A stretch of DNA of 64,000 nucleotides, from contig NW_026570223.1 of the NCBI RefSeq assembly GCF_019649055.1, positions 186,001-250,000 on the forward strand, read 5' to 3'. The translations under genes and the position numbers were made by a program. Below the pieces are notes generated by a model. The model searched no databases, had not been told where the DNA came from, and saw only the letters and a program-made list of their open reading frames with translations. Positions 49,898-60,156 of this stretch are shown here, piece by piece (within the stretch, counting starts at the first letter, position 1; each line of letters begins with the position of its first letter). The DNA is from Paramacrobiotus metropolitanus (taxonomy: Eukaryota; Tardigrada; Eutardigrada; Parachela; Macrobiotidae).

Positions 49898-51112
49898 TTA
49901 AATCTGCCATCTGGAATACGCCGGTTGTGCACTACCGGTGTCCTGAGATTCTGCAGACCCAAACTGTTGCGCCTGAGATGGTAATTTACCGGATGTGTTA
50001 AAAGTCAGTTGCTGCGTTGTTGGTGGATGCTGTGCTGCACCGAATGACATCGGATAACGATCTTCAGAATCTTGTTCTGCCTGTGCATACTGTGCCTGCG
50101 TAGAGTGGCCAGCTCCAAACGGGCAAGCATACGAAAGATGATCATAGTTACCGCAATTAAAGCATCCATTGTCTTGGCTTGGCGCATCTGTGAGTCGAAG
50201 GGTTGACTGGTTCGCATTACCCGTTAAGTAATTCTGAGAAAGATCGTAACTGCCCTGTGATTCGTTATTCTCCTGTAAACACTTTATTTGTTCAGCAAGA
50301 TGCTTTAGTCTTTCATCCAAACCTTTCATCAGGTTATGAGCGACAATCTCTATCTGATTAGAGCTAGGCGCTGTCGGTTGGCTGTATAGCGACGAGAGAT
50401 TTGACTGATCTGTAACATTATTGGACGCCTGGTATGACGAATTTTGATTCTGCATCGCGAGCTTGTATTGTTGCTTAACGGACACATCACGTAAACGATT
50501 GAAAAAATCGGCTACGGTTCTGGGGCTGTTAGTCACGAATGCCGGTTTAAATTCAAGGGCCAAGGCTTCAAAGAGACGAACTGTCTTTTCTGCTTCGGTA
50601 GCTGCGGGATTACTGGCTTCCACGTAATCAAGGACACGGTAAACAAAAGTACGAGGATCTGTAAATGCTAATGTACGACAACCTTCATGCATAAGATCAA
50701 GTTCAAAACGAGTTTTTCCGAAAGCTGTTAAAAAATGAGATCGAAGGTCTGGCCATGTGATACCTGCTGGTACTGCGGTATACCAGCGAAGAGCGTTGTT
50801 CCTCAAACAGAGCGCAAAATGTTGGATTCTGTTAGCTGGTGTGAAATTATTAGCAACGGCCATCGTCTCAAACTGTGTTAAAAAGTCCTGAGCGTCTTCG
50901 TAAGGAAAACCACCAAACTTCGGCAAATCACCCATTTCGAGAGATGTTATACGGGTAACTGCAGCGGCATTCTGGTTATTCAAAAAATTTAATAAATTCT
51001 GATGTGCAGTAGCGTTATTCTGTAGGCTTTGCTGTAAAGCTGCATTCTGCTGAGCGGAAGCGGCATTAACGGTGTTAAGCATATTCTGCAGTGCTTGCGG
51101 GTCTATAGCCAT
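49898..51112 (-). CDS. Retrotransposon Gag protein with CCHC zinc knuckle
   Basis: Single open frame of 404 codons. The N-terminal 50 residues are rich in glutamine, asparagine and alanine and likely helical. Residues about 60-220 look like a retrotransposon Gag capsid domain (ALRWYTAVPAG, then WPDLRSHFLTAFG and RTLAFTDPRTFVYRVLDYVE). Near residue 315-330 a zinc knuckle CFNCGNYDHLSYAC fits C-x2-C-x4-H-x4-C. The tail is Q/S/T-rich. Gag would form the particle that packages element RNA. The frame is followed by a stop and no pol frame, so it is not a Gag-Pol fusion. The start lies about 350 bp inside the 5' LTR; a GTAAGT donor at 51313 in the leader suggests the transcript is spliced before the start codon. 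Confidence 0.88.
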   Translation of the reverse strand: MAIDPQALQNMLNTVNAASAQQNAALQQSLQNNATAHQNLLNFLNNQNAAAVTRITSLEMGDLPKFGGFPYEDAQDFLTQFETMAVANNFTPANRIQHFALCLRNNALRWYTAVPAGITWPDLRSHFLTAFGKTRFELDLMHEGCRTLAFTDPRTFVYRVLDYVEASNPAATEAEKTVRLFEALALEFKPAFVTNSPRTVADFFNRLRDVSVKQQYKLAMQNQNSSYQASNNVTDQSNLSSLYSQPTAPSSNQIEIVAHNLMKGLDERLKHLAEQIKCLQENNESQGSYDLSQNYLTGNANQSTLRLTDAPSQDNGCFNCGNYDHLSYACPFGAGHSTQAQYAQAEQDSEDRYPMSFGAAQHPPTTQQLTFNTSGKLPSQAQQFGSAESQDTGSAQPAYSRWQI

Positions 51113-51313
51113 GATATTGACTTGCTGGTAATTAGTACTTATTAATTATTGCAAACAGCCTGCCAACTGCGGAAAGTTGACTATACGATCGTTAATTAAA
51201 TTTTCTTGAAAAATGGCGCGTTAATACCGAATTCGAAAATAGTATTAGGATCGGTAACAGTTAAGATTGTTCTTTTTGGGAAAAAAAATTGGACGTGATA
51301 CATAAGGACTTAC

Positions 51314-51413
51314 CTGTTGAAACAGGGAGGCGGAGGGGTAGCGGTGGTAAAGGCTAAAGGGCACTGTTCAACAGGGAGGCGGAGGGGTAGCGGTGGTAAA
51401 AGTTAAAGGGCAC
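51314..51413. repeat. 50-bp tandem duplication in the gag leader
   Basis: Two units containing CAGGGAGGCGGAGGGGTAGC and GGTGGTAAA, ending AAAGGGCACTG; one small indel and two substitutions separate them. The first unit ends exactly at a splice-donor-like GTAAGT on the - strand. Confidence 0.88.
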
Positions 51414-51442
51414 TGAAACTGTCGACTTGAAAAAATTTCGTT

Positions 51443-51459
51443 CTCGGTATGCGACTCCA
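51443..51459 (-). other. Primer-binding site of the gag-only element
   Basis: TGGAGTCGCATACCGAG lies two bases after the 5' LTR on the element strand; TGG pairs with the CCA end of a tRNA. The tRNA species was not identified. Confidence 0.6.
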
Positions 51460-51461
51460 AG

Positions 51462-51646
51462 TATAACGGGCAACGGAACCGGCTGATACTGCTCGAAATA
51501 TTGCTAACCCAACGACTGAAGATACCGCAGGAAATACGTCGCTATATATACTGAACCGCTCGTACAGGAACAGGAAATACAAGAGGCGGGACAACCAAGC
51601 ACATACTCGTACATACTAATACATGAGACAGGAATCCCCCGTTACA
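51462..51646 (-). repeat. 5' LTR of the gag-only element
   Basis: Contains a TATA-like TATATATAGC (51542-51551 on the - strand) in the position expected for the element promoter. One difference from the 3' LTR. Confidence 0.92.
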
Positions 51647-52117
51647 ATGCCAATACGGTATCATTTCTTTTCAGTTCAGAGTTCTTTTGGAAGCCGGGCG
51701 GTACCCTTGCAATCCTCCCACACGAGTACGGACTACGGAGTACTGTACTTTGCAGTTAGCTTACCATTTGCAGCGCTGGAAACAGCAAGCAATAATCAGT
51801 GAAGAAGGAAAATGGCGCCGTCACGCTTTAAATGGGAGCAGTTTTTTTTTGATTGGTAAACGTATATATGTTTAAGGACGCTTCCTGACGAAAGGTCATC
51901 ACTGGAAGTACTTTATTGCTTATGCCACAAATAGCCGTACACATTCAATATAGGAGAATATTATAGTTATAAATAAATAATTTGTAACCATCAATCCATC
52001 ATAAACGAGCACGATATACATAACACAAACACTCTTACGCCTATATACAAACGTTCACACAAAGCTAACGGAATGCAAGCGTAATCCCACACGAAATATG
52101 GTCTCCACTAAAAATCA
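51647..52117. other. Spacer downstream of the cysteine-rich gene
   Basis: Starts with the target duplication ATGC. No gene; the right end is the 3' UTR of the gene at 52118. Confidence 0.45.
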
Positions 52118-52865
52118 TTAATTCTTCTTAGGTAAGGTCAAGCTCCAGTGGCATTTGCCACCATCGCCTTTAGAGCAGCAACCTTTGTGCTGCTTCGTGC
52201 ATTCATCGTCCTTGCCATTGCGGTTCCCCTTGAAACCCCTGATCTCGCCGCAGTTCTTGTTGGGGTTCTTTTTTCCGAGGAGATGATTGAAATCCTGCGT
52301 CCAGCATTGGAAATCCGGAAAACCGTCGTCCCGTTTGTGGCGGCTCAGCACGGCAGAAGCGCCGGACTACCGGATAACAAAAATCATTTATTTAGAGAAT
52401 AATTTTAATAGTATTTGTTGTGTACGAGTATGTGGTATCAATACCAATTCTTGCTGTCTTGCAATTACATGTAGATTTCTACGTCTGCCTAACAAAATAG
52501 CCGATAGCATAAACCTGTTATTGCAAACAACGAAAGAAGTCAAAATCATACTAAATAAAGCAGTAAATAAATTTTACTCTGTAGTACAATACGAAAACAA
52601 TAAATACTAAAAGACAAACCGAAAGGTATTGCGTTGCTACTTTATACTTTTGTACTATTCATTGGTAGCAAAATAAAAAAAAAACAATAAAAGTCATTAA
52701 ATTAGTGCTCGTAACTGTATTTTCGAATAGATTTTTTACGGCGATATATAATTGATAGCATTTTGATAGCATTCATAGCATTTTTACCTTTTCGGCGTTG
52801 GTTTGTTGGATGAGCACCAGAAGCGCCAGCGAAGAAGCCAGGATAAGTGTAGCAAAACGAGTCAT
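52118..52865 (-). CDS. Small secreted cysteine-rich protein with a furin-like site
   Basis: Two exons on the - strand, 52788-52865 and 52118-52366, in phase 0; 108 residues. Residues 1-24 are a signal peptide (hydrophobic core LILASSLALLVLI). RHKR at 35-38 matches a furin-type cleavage site, so a mature chain of about 70 residues starting DDGFPDFQCW is expected. It has six cysteines at 47, 65, 82, 89, 90 and 98 (a CC pair preceded by three single cysteines would be 3-2-1), enough for three disulfides, and many Lys, Asn, Gly and Asp. I do not recognise the family; a secreted peptide, defence molecule or matrix component are all possible. Two broken, chimeric copies of exon 2 lie at 33277-33498 and 35515-35725, showing that it belongs to the duplicated cluster. 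Confidence 0.75.
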
Positions 52866-53872
52866 TTTACCGGCAAAAAGTGAATAGCAAGAACGGTAAA
52901 ACAATCTGCTCAAGATTCACTGAAGATGACAGCAGAAAATGAAAAATGGAAGGGTATCAACGGATGATTATAAAATGGAGAAATCTTGTGCGATAATGTA
53001 CAGATACTGCTTCGGTTATATACACCTCATCTAAACCGAGTGAAAGGCCGCGAGCGGTTTGTGGTTTACGGACAAATGAACGCTTTTCGGACTTATGTAT
53101 TATTGTTCACATGTTTTGGAAAGGCAGTCACTGCTTTTTTGAAAGCTGAGTACTTATTATGGTGGAGTTACATAACACGGATAAAATAAGTCCGGCATGG
53201 AAAATCCCCTTATCAAACGGTCAACCGAGCCGGACTTTAGTTTGAAAGTGTCTCAAAAGCGGTTCGCCGAAGATAAAACGAATCCATCGGTACGATTACA
53301 CCTGGTACATCTTATTGCTGCAAAGTTACAAACACGCATTTTCGGTCTAACAAAACGAGACGTAACGCGACAACGTCACATTCGGTCACAGTGGCATCTT
53401 ACAGTATGATATTAACTGAAGTGACTATATAAGTATGCGATATGCAGCTTGCAGTACGAGAACCTTGTACAATTGTACCAACTGCCTCCACAATAATAAC
53501 ATCTATATTTATATCATCGGTTTTCTGATGTTATATCGAATTACCACCATCAAAAACGTATTTATTCTGTGGTTATGCGCGGAAACTGCGATTCTTTCTC
53601 TGGAGGGATACTGCATATTTTGAAGTTGTGCTTTTATGTACTCGTAGCATAGCGTACCACAAGCAAGGGCTACATTATTTTAGTTGTGCATTGGAGTGAC
53701 TCGATGACTTTCGTGACTGCTTGGTACCTGCGATTTACTTCCATATATTTACAGAGGCTAAAAAAATACAGCATTTAGAGGCGTCACCAAGGTGCGGCTA
53801 GGAACTGCATAAAACTCCAGACTGTTTTGGTCGCAATATCATATGAACATTACGATGATGTTAATCATGTTG
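52866..53872. other. Spacer upstream of the cysteine-rich gene
   Basis: Short frames only, none with a domain. The left 150 bp are presumably the promoter of the cysteine-rich gene and the right end the 3' UTR of DGAT2 copy B. Confidence 0.4.
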
Positions 53873-55165
53873 TTAGTCGATGTAGGATAACTGAGCGTCC
53901 CGATATCCACACTGTGCTTTGTATGCGTCAAAAAGATTGTGCAGCTCCTGTAAGTAGCGCTGGTGGAGCGCATCTATCTCTGCCTGCAAGATGGTTAAAG
54001 AGATAACGTTACTGAGATATGAAAACGTTCTTTCAGAATTCCCGGGTGGGTCTTACGTGGGATGGGTTAGGATTCTCATCGACGGGTATCGGTGCTCCTA
54101 CGACCACGGTGATGGGAATGCGTTTAGGCAGCATACCGATACTGCCGAAAAATCCCCGGCCTTTAACCAGTGCCGGGCAGAATCCTAGGATTTTCTTCTG
54201 GACAAAACGTTGGAAGCGGTAGACGAGGGAATCACGATGGAAAGCCAGATCGTACGTATCGTTTTCACCGAAGGCGAACACGGGAACGAGTTGCGCTCTG
54301 CAATGCACCGTCGTTGATAAATGATTCGATAGCGATAAATGTATTGTCTCTTTACCCGTGCTGGATTGCAGCCTTGACGAAACCTACAAATTACAACACA
54401 TGTTGCACAAACCAGGGTTGTTTTGTTACGTTACGTACAACTGGTACAAGATGGCAGTGTTACAGCACAATACGGTAGCACTGCGAGCGATCTATGCATA
54501 AAATGGTGAAAGTTTGCGTGACCTTTGCGAGTGCGCAGCACCAACTTGACATTATGGCAATCAATCTCAAAGATCTCCCGTGCTCCGCCAATAACAATGG
54601 CCACTGCCGTCCCTGGCCCTTTTGACATCCAGTAGTCGATACTCGGCCGACTGACATCACACACCCCGAACGCCATCGTGTACTCGCGCAGTAACGGCAC
54701 TTGCATCATAATCTTCTGTCCCAGTGGCCGCACCTCGATCCCGGGAAACATCTGCCGGAATCCCAATGCTTCCGTGGACAATGCCGTCATGAATCCGAAG
54801 GCCATGGTTGGTCCATGCGGGTGCCCGGCCAGCAGGTATTTGCCGCGCGGATCCAGTTCCGCCGTCTTGATCAAACGGATGGGGAAGTAGTCACGCACCA
54901 AATGCCAGAAGACGGAACGCTGAAAGGCCGGCCAGCGACGACCTCCGCGGGAAGTCTGGTCCCAGTCATACACGTACCATGCTGCGTAGAGTAACGGGAT
55001 CACATACCACCAACTGGGGAAGAAAAAGAAAAGGACCGGAAGGATGAGAAAAAACACGGTAACTAACGGGCTGAAGATGAAGATGATGGACAAATGCAGG
55101 GCGACGGCGAAAGCCTGCAGACCGCGCTGCAGGGAGTATTTGCCTATCCCTAGAAAGTGCAGCAT
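53873..55165 (-). CDS. DGAT2-like diacylglycerol acyltransferase, copy B (intact)
   Basis: Four exons on the - strand: 54523-55165, 54356-54383, 54057-54297, 53873-53983; 340 residues, every exon the same length as in copies A and C, all donors GT. The N-terminal hydrophobic hairpin, YFP (93-95), HPHG (115-118), LREYTMAFGVCDVSR, RKGFVKAAIQHGAQLVP and GRGFFGSIGMLPKR follow the DGAT2 order. The likely reaction is acyl-CoA plus diacylglycerol (or a wax or monoacylglycerol acceptor) to neutral lipid at the ER. An in-frame ATG at 55210 would add 15 residues, but 55165 is the start shared with the other copies. Its 3' neighbour on the same strand is the cysteine-rich gene and its 5' neighbour is copy C, 2.5 kb away, head to tail. 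Confidence 0.9.
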
Positions 55166-57695
55166 CTTTGTTTTAAAGGCACCACCAGGCAATCGCCGCA
55201 CCGTTGGCAATGACTGTCATAGTAAGATCGCGAAGCTAATGAACAGCACAATCCATGTGCTCTTTATAATTTGATAAATTACAGTTTTATTCCATCAGAT
55301 CCCCAATTCGCTCATCCAAATGCACAAAGCCACATCGAGCAAATATTAAATTTACCGTAACATAACGTAAGAGTACGGCAGACGCAAAGCAGGCATGCTA
55401 CGATAAAGCGCAATTTCCAAAATTTAAATTCATTAACTGGTGAGAGCAAAGCTAATATCTATATGACAATCTATACTGTACGAGTGCGTATATTGTATAG
55501 GAAAAATGGATTCCACTGAAGGAAAATGGATTATCCTGGCTGATTTCTACAAGTGCTGCTAACATTCCTGATTCTTTTGAAATATCGGGACTCATTAGGC
55601 GCTATCAACTCACGGAAAAAACCTAACTTGAGGAAGACTGGTCTAATCAAACTCTTGTGTGGCTGTAGACTCGTGTAGCGTAAACGATGAGTGGAGTCTC
55701 TCAGTTCCGCATACATATCCTTCGTAATCATTGATTACCAACGCCGAACACGAGGAATCGATTTATATGCTCGTAAACCGGTTTTGTACATGTGTTTGTG
55801 GCCGATTGCGCAACCGAGTGAGAGAGCAGAAAGAGAGCCCGACAGACGTTCAGTACAAAACTGTATTACTGTATCTATATAAAGCAGAGTGAATGAAAGA
55901 AATACTGTACATAACTGCCGCTTCAGCAATCAGCTGCAGAAAGACAGAGGAGAAGAAATCCCGATTGCATGTGTTCCTGTTTATTGCTTGGAAGGGCCAG
56001 GAAGGCCGATACATTCTTGCACTGGATATACTCGTTTATTTGCTTTCGAACCCTTGTTCGATAGAGACAGTGGGATCCTTCGGCAATCGCCATAATAAAA
56101 AGAATATTACGAGTACAGGAAAGCGTACAAGTGCACGCAGGACCAGCGGGCTCGCGTGAATTCCTGCGGCAGCGCCTATATGCATTGGAAATTAAGCGGA
56201 AACCGATCTCGGAACAATGGAGTCAGCGGAAAAATTACATGGAGCTGGGTTGTTGCAAAAACTATGTTTTTGTTATGGGGCAAAAGATAGCGATGCTGAA
56301 CAAACAGTGCGATAAGTGACATGAGCAAGCACTTCCGGTCCGCACTACAAGTTTGAACGAATCTCTACTGTACGCCTTTGGGTTAAGTTCTGCTGCGCTT
56401 TGCACCACCAAAATAATAATCAGCTGTGCCGGTTGAGTAGATAGCGGTATTAATTTGCACAGGGACAGTGCAAGCATGACAAGAAAGGACGCATCCTGCT
56501 GAAAAGACAGCAACGTAAGAATAATGATGTAGTAAAGATATTGGAGTTCCAGATGCTGACCGTACAGTAAAATATAATAATTGGCATTAATTGCATATCT
56601 GTTTACGGCGGTAATGATTGCAAAAAGGATAATTGTACTCTATCCTAAAAGGAGATACACAACGAATCCACGATCTGTGAACTGCGCACTTTTACATGCG
56701 GTATTGCAGTGATCATAAACGCTAACAGCCCGGGAATCTGAGAGAGTATCACTGTTTCGCTTAAATCGCATCAGCGGACTGTATCGACGTCGTTTCCGCT
56801 GGCCGGGTCAAAGAAATTCGGTGTTCTGTACAAAATCAAAGAAGATAAGAGAGTAATAAGTGATATTTGTTAGCAACAACGACCAAAACATTATCGAGAT
56901 TTAGAATGAGGATTTGGATACACGTACAACTGTGCTGAAAACTTACCGGTATTGGATGAAAACGGTACTAGCAGCAGATGAACATTAATGCTATCTTATT
57001 GACAAAATTATGGTTAATTGGTTATACAGGATGGGAATTTCCTTGACATACCAGTGTGTCAACTTTGTTGTTACCGTGATTATACAGTACATCTGGACTT
57101 GAAGACCGTAATACGTAATTTGTTATTGTGGATGCTGCTCGCGTCTCTAGGCTATTATTTTTTGCTGTTTTGCAAATACTTACAATCTTTGTTTTTTCGA
57201 AAGCAAATACTGTAATTATTATCACAAGAGCTGCAATGTGCGGATGTGGCATGGGAATGCCCTTTGCCCAAATTCGCGACGGCCCAGCAAGACAATGTGG
57301 GTTTCTGTTCAAACATCTTCATTCTGTATTTTATTTTGATCCAAAGAATTTACGGCTAGAACTAGACACAACTGCTTTAAATTCAAATTACAGTATGAGC
57401 TGACACAACATTTTTGTCACAGTAGATACCTGTTTATTGACTGCACTATCATAACTCACCGATTTTATTCTTTACATGTACGTAATAAACAGCTACAAGA
57501 TTCTTAAAGGAACAAATCAGTCTTAAATCCAACAACGCAAAGGATTCCCGAAGCGGAAAAGACTTTTCTGCCAACCGTCATGCAAAGAGCCGCTTATTGT
57601 ACATGCAGTTCTACTCCTATAATAAGGGTTAAATAAATGCAAGAAGCGGCAGAGGTCACCAGGAACCAGTTAGGAACTGTACAAGAGTGACATTA
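55166..57695. other. Spacer between DGAT2 copies C and B
   Basis: Largest gene-free stretch in the cluster. Only short frames; one at 57128-57403 (+) begins with a hydrophobic segment but has no recognisable domain. No repeat or remnant of the cluster genes was spotted. Confidence 0.4.
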
Positions 57696-58942
57696 TCAGT
57701 CGATGTAGGACAACTGCGCGTCGGGATAGCCACAGCTGGCTTTGTGCGTGTCAAAGAGTTTGTGAAGCTCCTGTAAATAGCGTTGGTGCAGCGCGTCAAT
57801 CTCCGCCTGCAGAATGATTCAAAAGCATTTAAACCTCTGTTGTACGTGTTTCGGAAAATCTCTTACATGGGAAGGATGAGGATTCTCTTCGACGGGTATT
57901 GGTGCTCCGATCACCACGGTGATGGGAATGCGCTTCGGCAGTAGACCGCTTCCGCCAAAGAAACCCCGGCCTTTAATTAATGCCGGGCAGAATCCCAGAA
58001 CTTTTTTCTGGATAAAACGCTGGAAGCGGTAGACAATGGAGTCGCGATGGAAGGCTAGCTCGTACGTGTCGTTCTCACCAAAGGCAAACATGGGAACGAG
58101 TTCCGCCCTGCAGTGAAACACGGTCAATTTGATTCCGGTAAATAAAGGTCAAGATGGTCGAACTTACCCGTGCTGAATGGCTGCCTTGACAAAACCTAAA
58201 ACCCCAAGTGCATCTTCAGTGTTTATTTCATTCAGAAGATAGTTAAAATAGTTGCAGGAACGTAATACGTATTAACTGAGAATGGAAAGTTTTTGTGACC
58301 TTTGCGAGTACGCAGCACCAACTTCACATTATGGCAATCAATCTCGAAGATCTCCCGCGCTCCACCAATGACAATAGCCACCGCCGTTCCCGGCCCTTTC
58401 GCCATCCAGTAGTCGATACTCGGCCGACTGACATCACAGATTCCAAACGCCATGGTGTACTCGCGCAACACCGGCACCTGCATCATAAACTTCTGACCCA
58501 ATGCCCGCACATTGATCCCGGGAAACATCTTCCGAAATCCCAAGGCTTCCGTACACATGGCCGTAATGAATCCAAAAGCCATGGTCGGTCCGTGGGGATG
58601 CCCGGCCATTAGATATTTTTTTCGGGGATCCAGTTCGGCGGTCTTGATTAATCGGACGGGAAAATAATCGCGCACCCAGTGCCAGAAGATGGAGCGCTGA
58701 AATGCCGGCCAGCGATGACCGCCGCGTGAACTCTGGTCCCAGTCGTACACGTACCATACCAGGTACAACAGCGGAAGGATATACCAACGACTGGGGAAAA
58801 AATAAAAGATCACCGGCATAAAGACATAGAATAACAAGATTACCGAACCCAGGAAGAAGACGATGAATAAATGTAATGCTACGGCGAATGTCTGCAAACC
58901 GCGTTGCAGGGATTTCTCGTCATTGGTCAATAATTCCAACAT
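57696..58942 (-). CDS. DGAT2-like diacylglycerol acyltransferase, copy C (intact)
   Basis: Four exons on the - strand: 58300-58942, 58168-58195, 57867-58107, 57696-57806; 340 residues, all introns GT-AG and phases 1, 2, 0 as in copy B. YFP (93-95) and HPHG (115-118) are intact, with two hydrophobic N-terminal segments, FPGINVRALGQKFMMQVPVL, HGAELVPMFAFGENDTYE and GRGFFGGSGLLPKR. Function as for the family: acyl transfer onto diacylglycerol or a similar acceptor in the ER membrane. The 28-bp exon 2 is unusually small but conserved in all copies. An upstream ATG (58993) is in frame but lies outside the conserved start. Copy C is closer to A than to B in the GRGFFGG region. Confidence 0.9.
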
Positions 58943-60156
58943 TTTTACTATTACATCAAGAGCCGAAATCGATCCCAGCGATGCAGTGATCAATTAGAAA
59001 AGTAAATTACCGTCAGTACTGACCAAATGCACAGATACTGTTTGCATCCGGTAATGTCGCAATTGAGTCGTTCTTGAATTAGTGCACTTGTGAGAATTAA
59101 GTGCAAAATAGCACATTATCGTAATAACGTCAGGGTTTGTTTGTAAAGCGGTGTATACGGGCTGTTTAGGTATGTGAACTACGATAAGAATTTGTTACAT
59201 TAGTGATTAGCGGCGTTGTGAACAAAACATATACTATCGCCGGATTCGCCGCTTTCAAAGGATGGCTGGCAGTGTATTTGTGTATGTTGTCGATGAGCAA
59301 CGAACGCCGGTTATTACCCGGCCTAATTCCCCGTAATAATTACACTCAGAAAATTTTGCAGTGCATGTGGTACTACTACTGGTAATGGTATAACAGCTGT
59401 GGGGCTGAAAAGATAAGGAAAAGTGCAAAATATCGCAGTAAGAAATCAGTTTTAACACGTGCCCGGGTGAGAATGACGGTGCGTTCAGTGCATTCGGTGC
59501 AATGAGTGCCCCGGGTTGATTGATAATACATTGATGCTTAAGGAAAATGCGCTTAATTACTTATAATTTATAACTAATGCACGTAAATCAAATATGTAAT
59601 CACAATATTCTTGCGGGCATAATTCATGACCATCTGTATAATTGGATTTAGGGCTAAAATTAATGAATTAATTGGACAGCTGCGGGAAAAGACAAGTTGA
59701 CCTTTGCCCCCTCCTGCATCTCACCAACAATCGCACAATATAAGTACTAGATGTTTTTGCGGCTCTTTGCGTGCACATTTAAAGCTTTTGTGCTTTATAT
59801 AACGAATGTAAAGCAACGGTTTTATTAACACAATTTTATAACGGCTGTAAGATGGCAACTAAACATTAGCAGGTACATAATAATTAAAATTTCCCATAAA
59901 CAATTTTCTGAATGCTCGCCAATGATTAAATTTCGTATTCAAAAGCTACCCTAGCCTCCCAATTATGTACATTTGTTTTGATTTAAGGCCGGTGTGTCGA
60001 ACGAGAAAAATTTACTCGTCCCGACAATTTTTATTGGAACACTAAGTGCATATACCAATAAACATTTAGGCAGAAATTTATTTTTAACTTGTTCGCGGGC
60101 AAACCGTGCCCAAGGATCGTCGCACCTCGTCACAAGTTATGTAAGCAGTCTGTGTG
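58943..60156. other. Spacer between SDR copy B and DGAT2 copy C
   Basis: AT-rich with short frames only; no gene, RNA or cluster remnant recognised. Confidence 0.4.

Larger units (their letters stand above)
46832..51646 (-). mobile_element. Gag-only LTR retrotransposon, 4.8 kb, polymerase genes absent
   Basis: Oriented on the - strand. Two 185-bp LTRs (46832-47016, 51462-51646) differ at one base; they begin TGTAACGGG and end CCCGTTATA on the element strand. A 4-bp target duplication ATGC borders it (46828-46831, 51647-51650). The 5' LTR is followed by a primer site TGGAGTCGCATACCGAG and the 3' LTR is preceded by a polypurine tract. It encodes one protein, Gag (49898-51112). The 2.9 kb between gag and the 3' LTR (47017-49897) has no frame longer than about 105 codons and no protease, reverse transcriptase or integrase motif. 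The few LTR differences point to a recent insertion, which would need enzymes supplied in trans. Confidence 0.9.
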
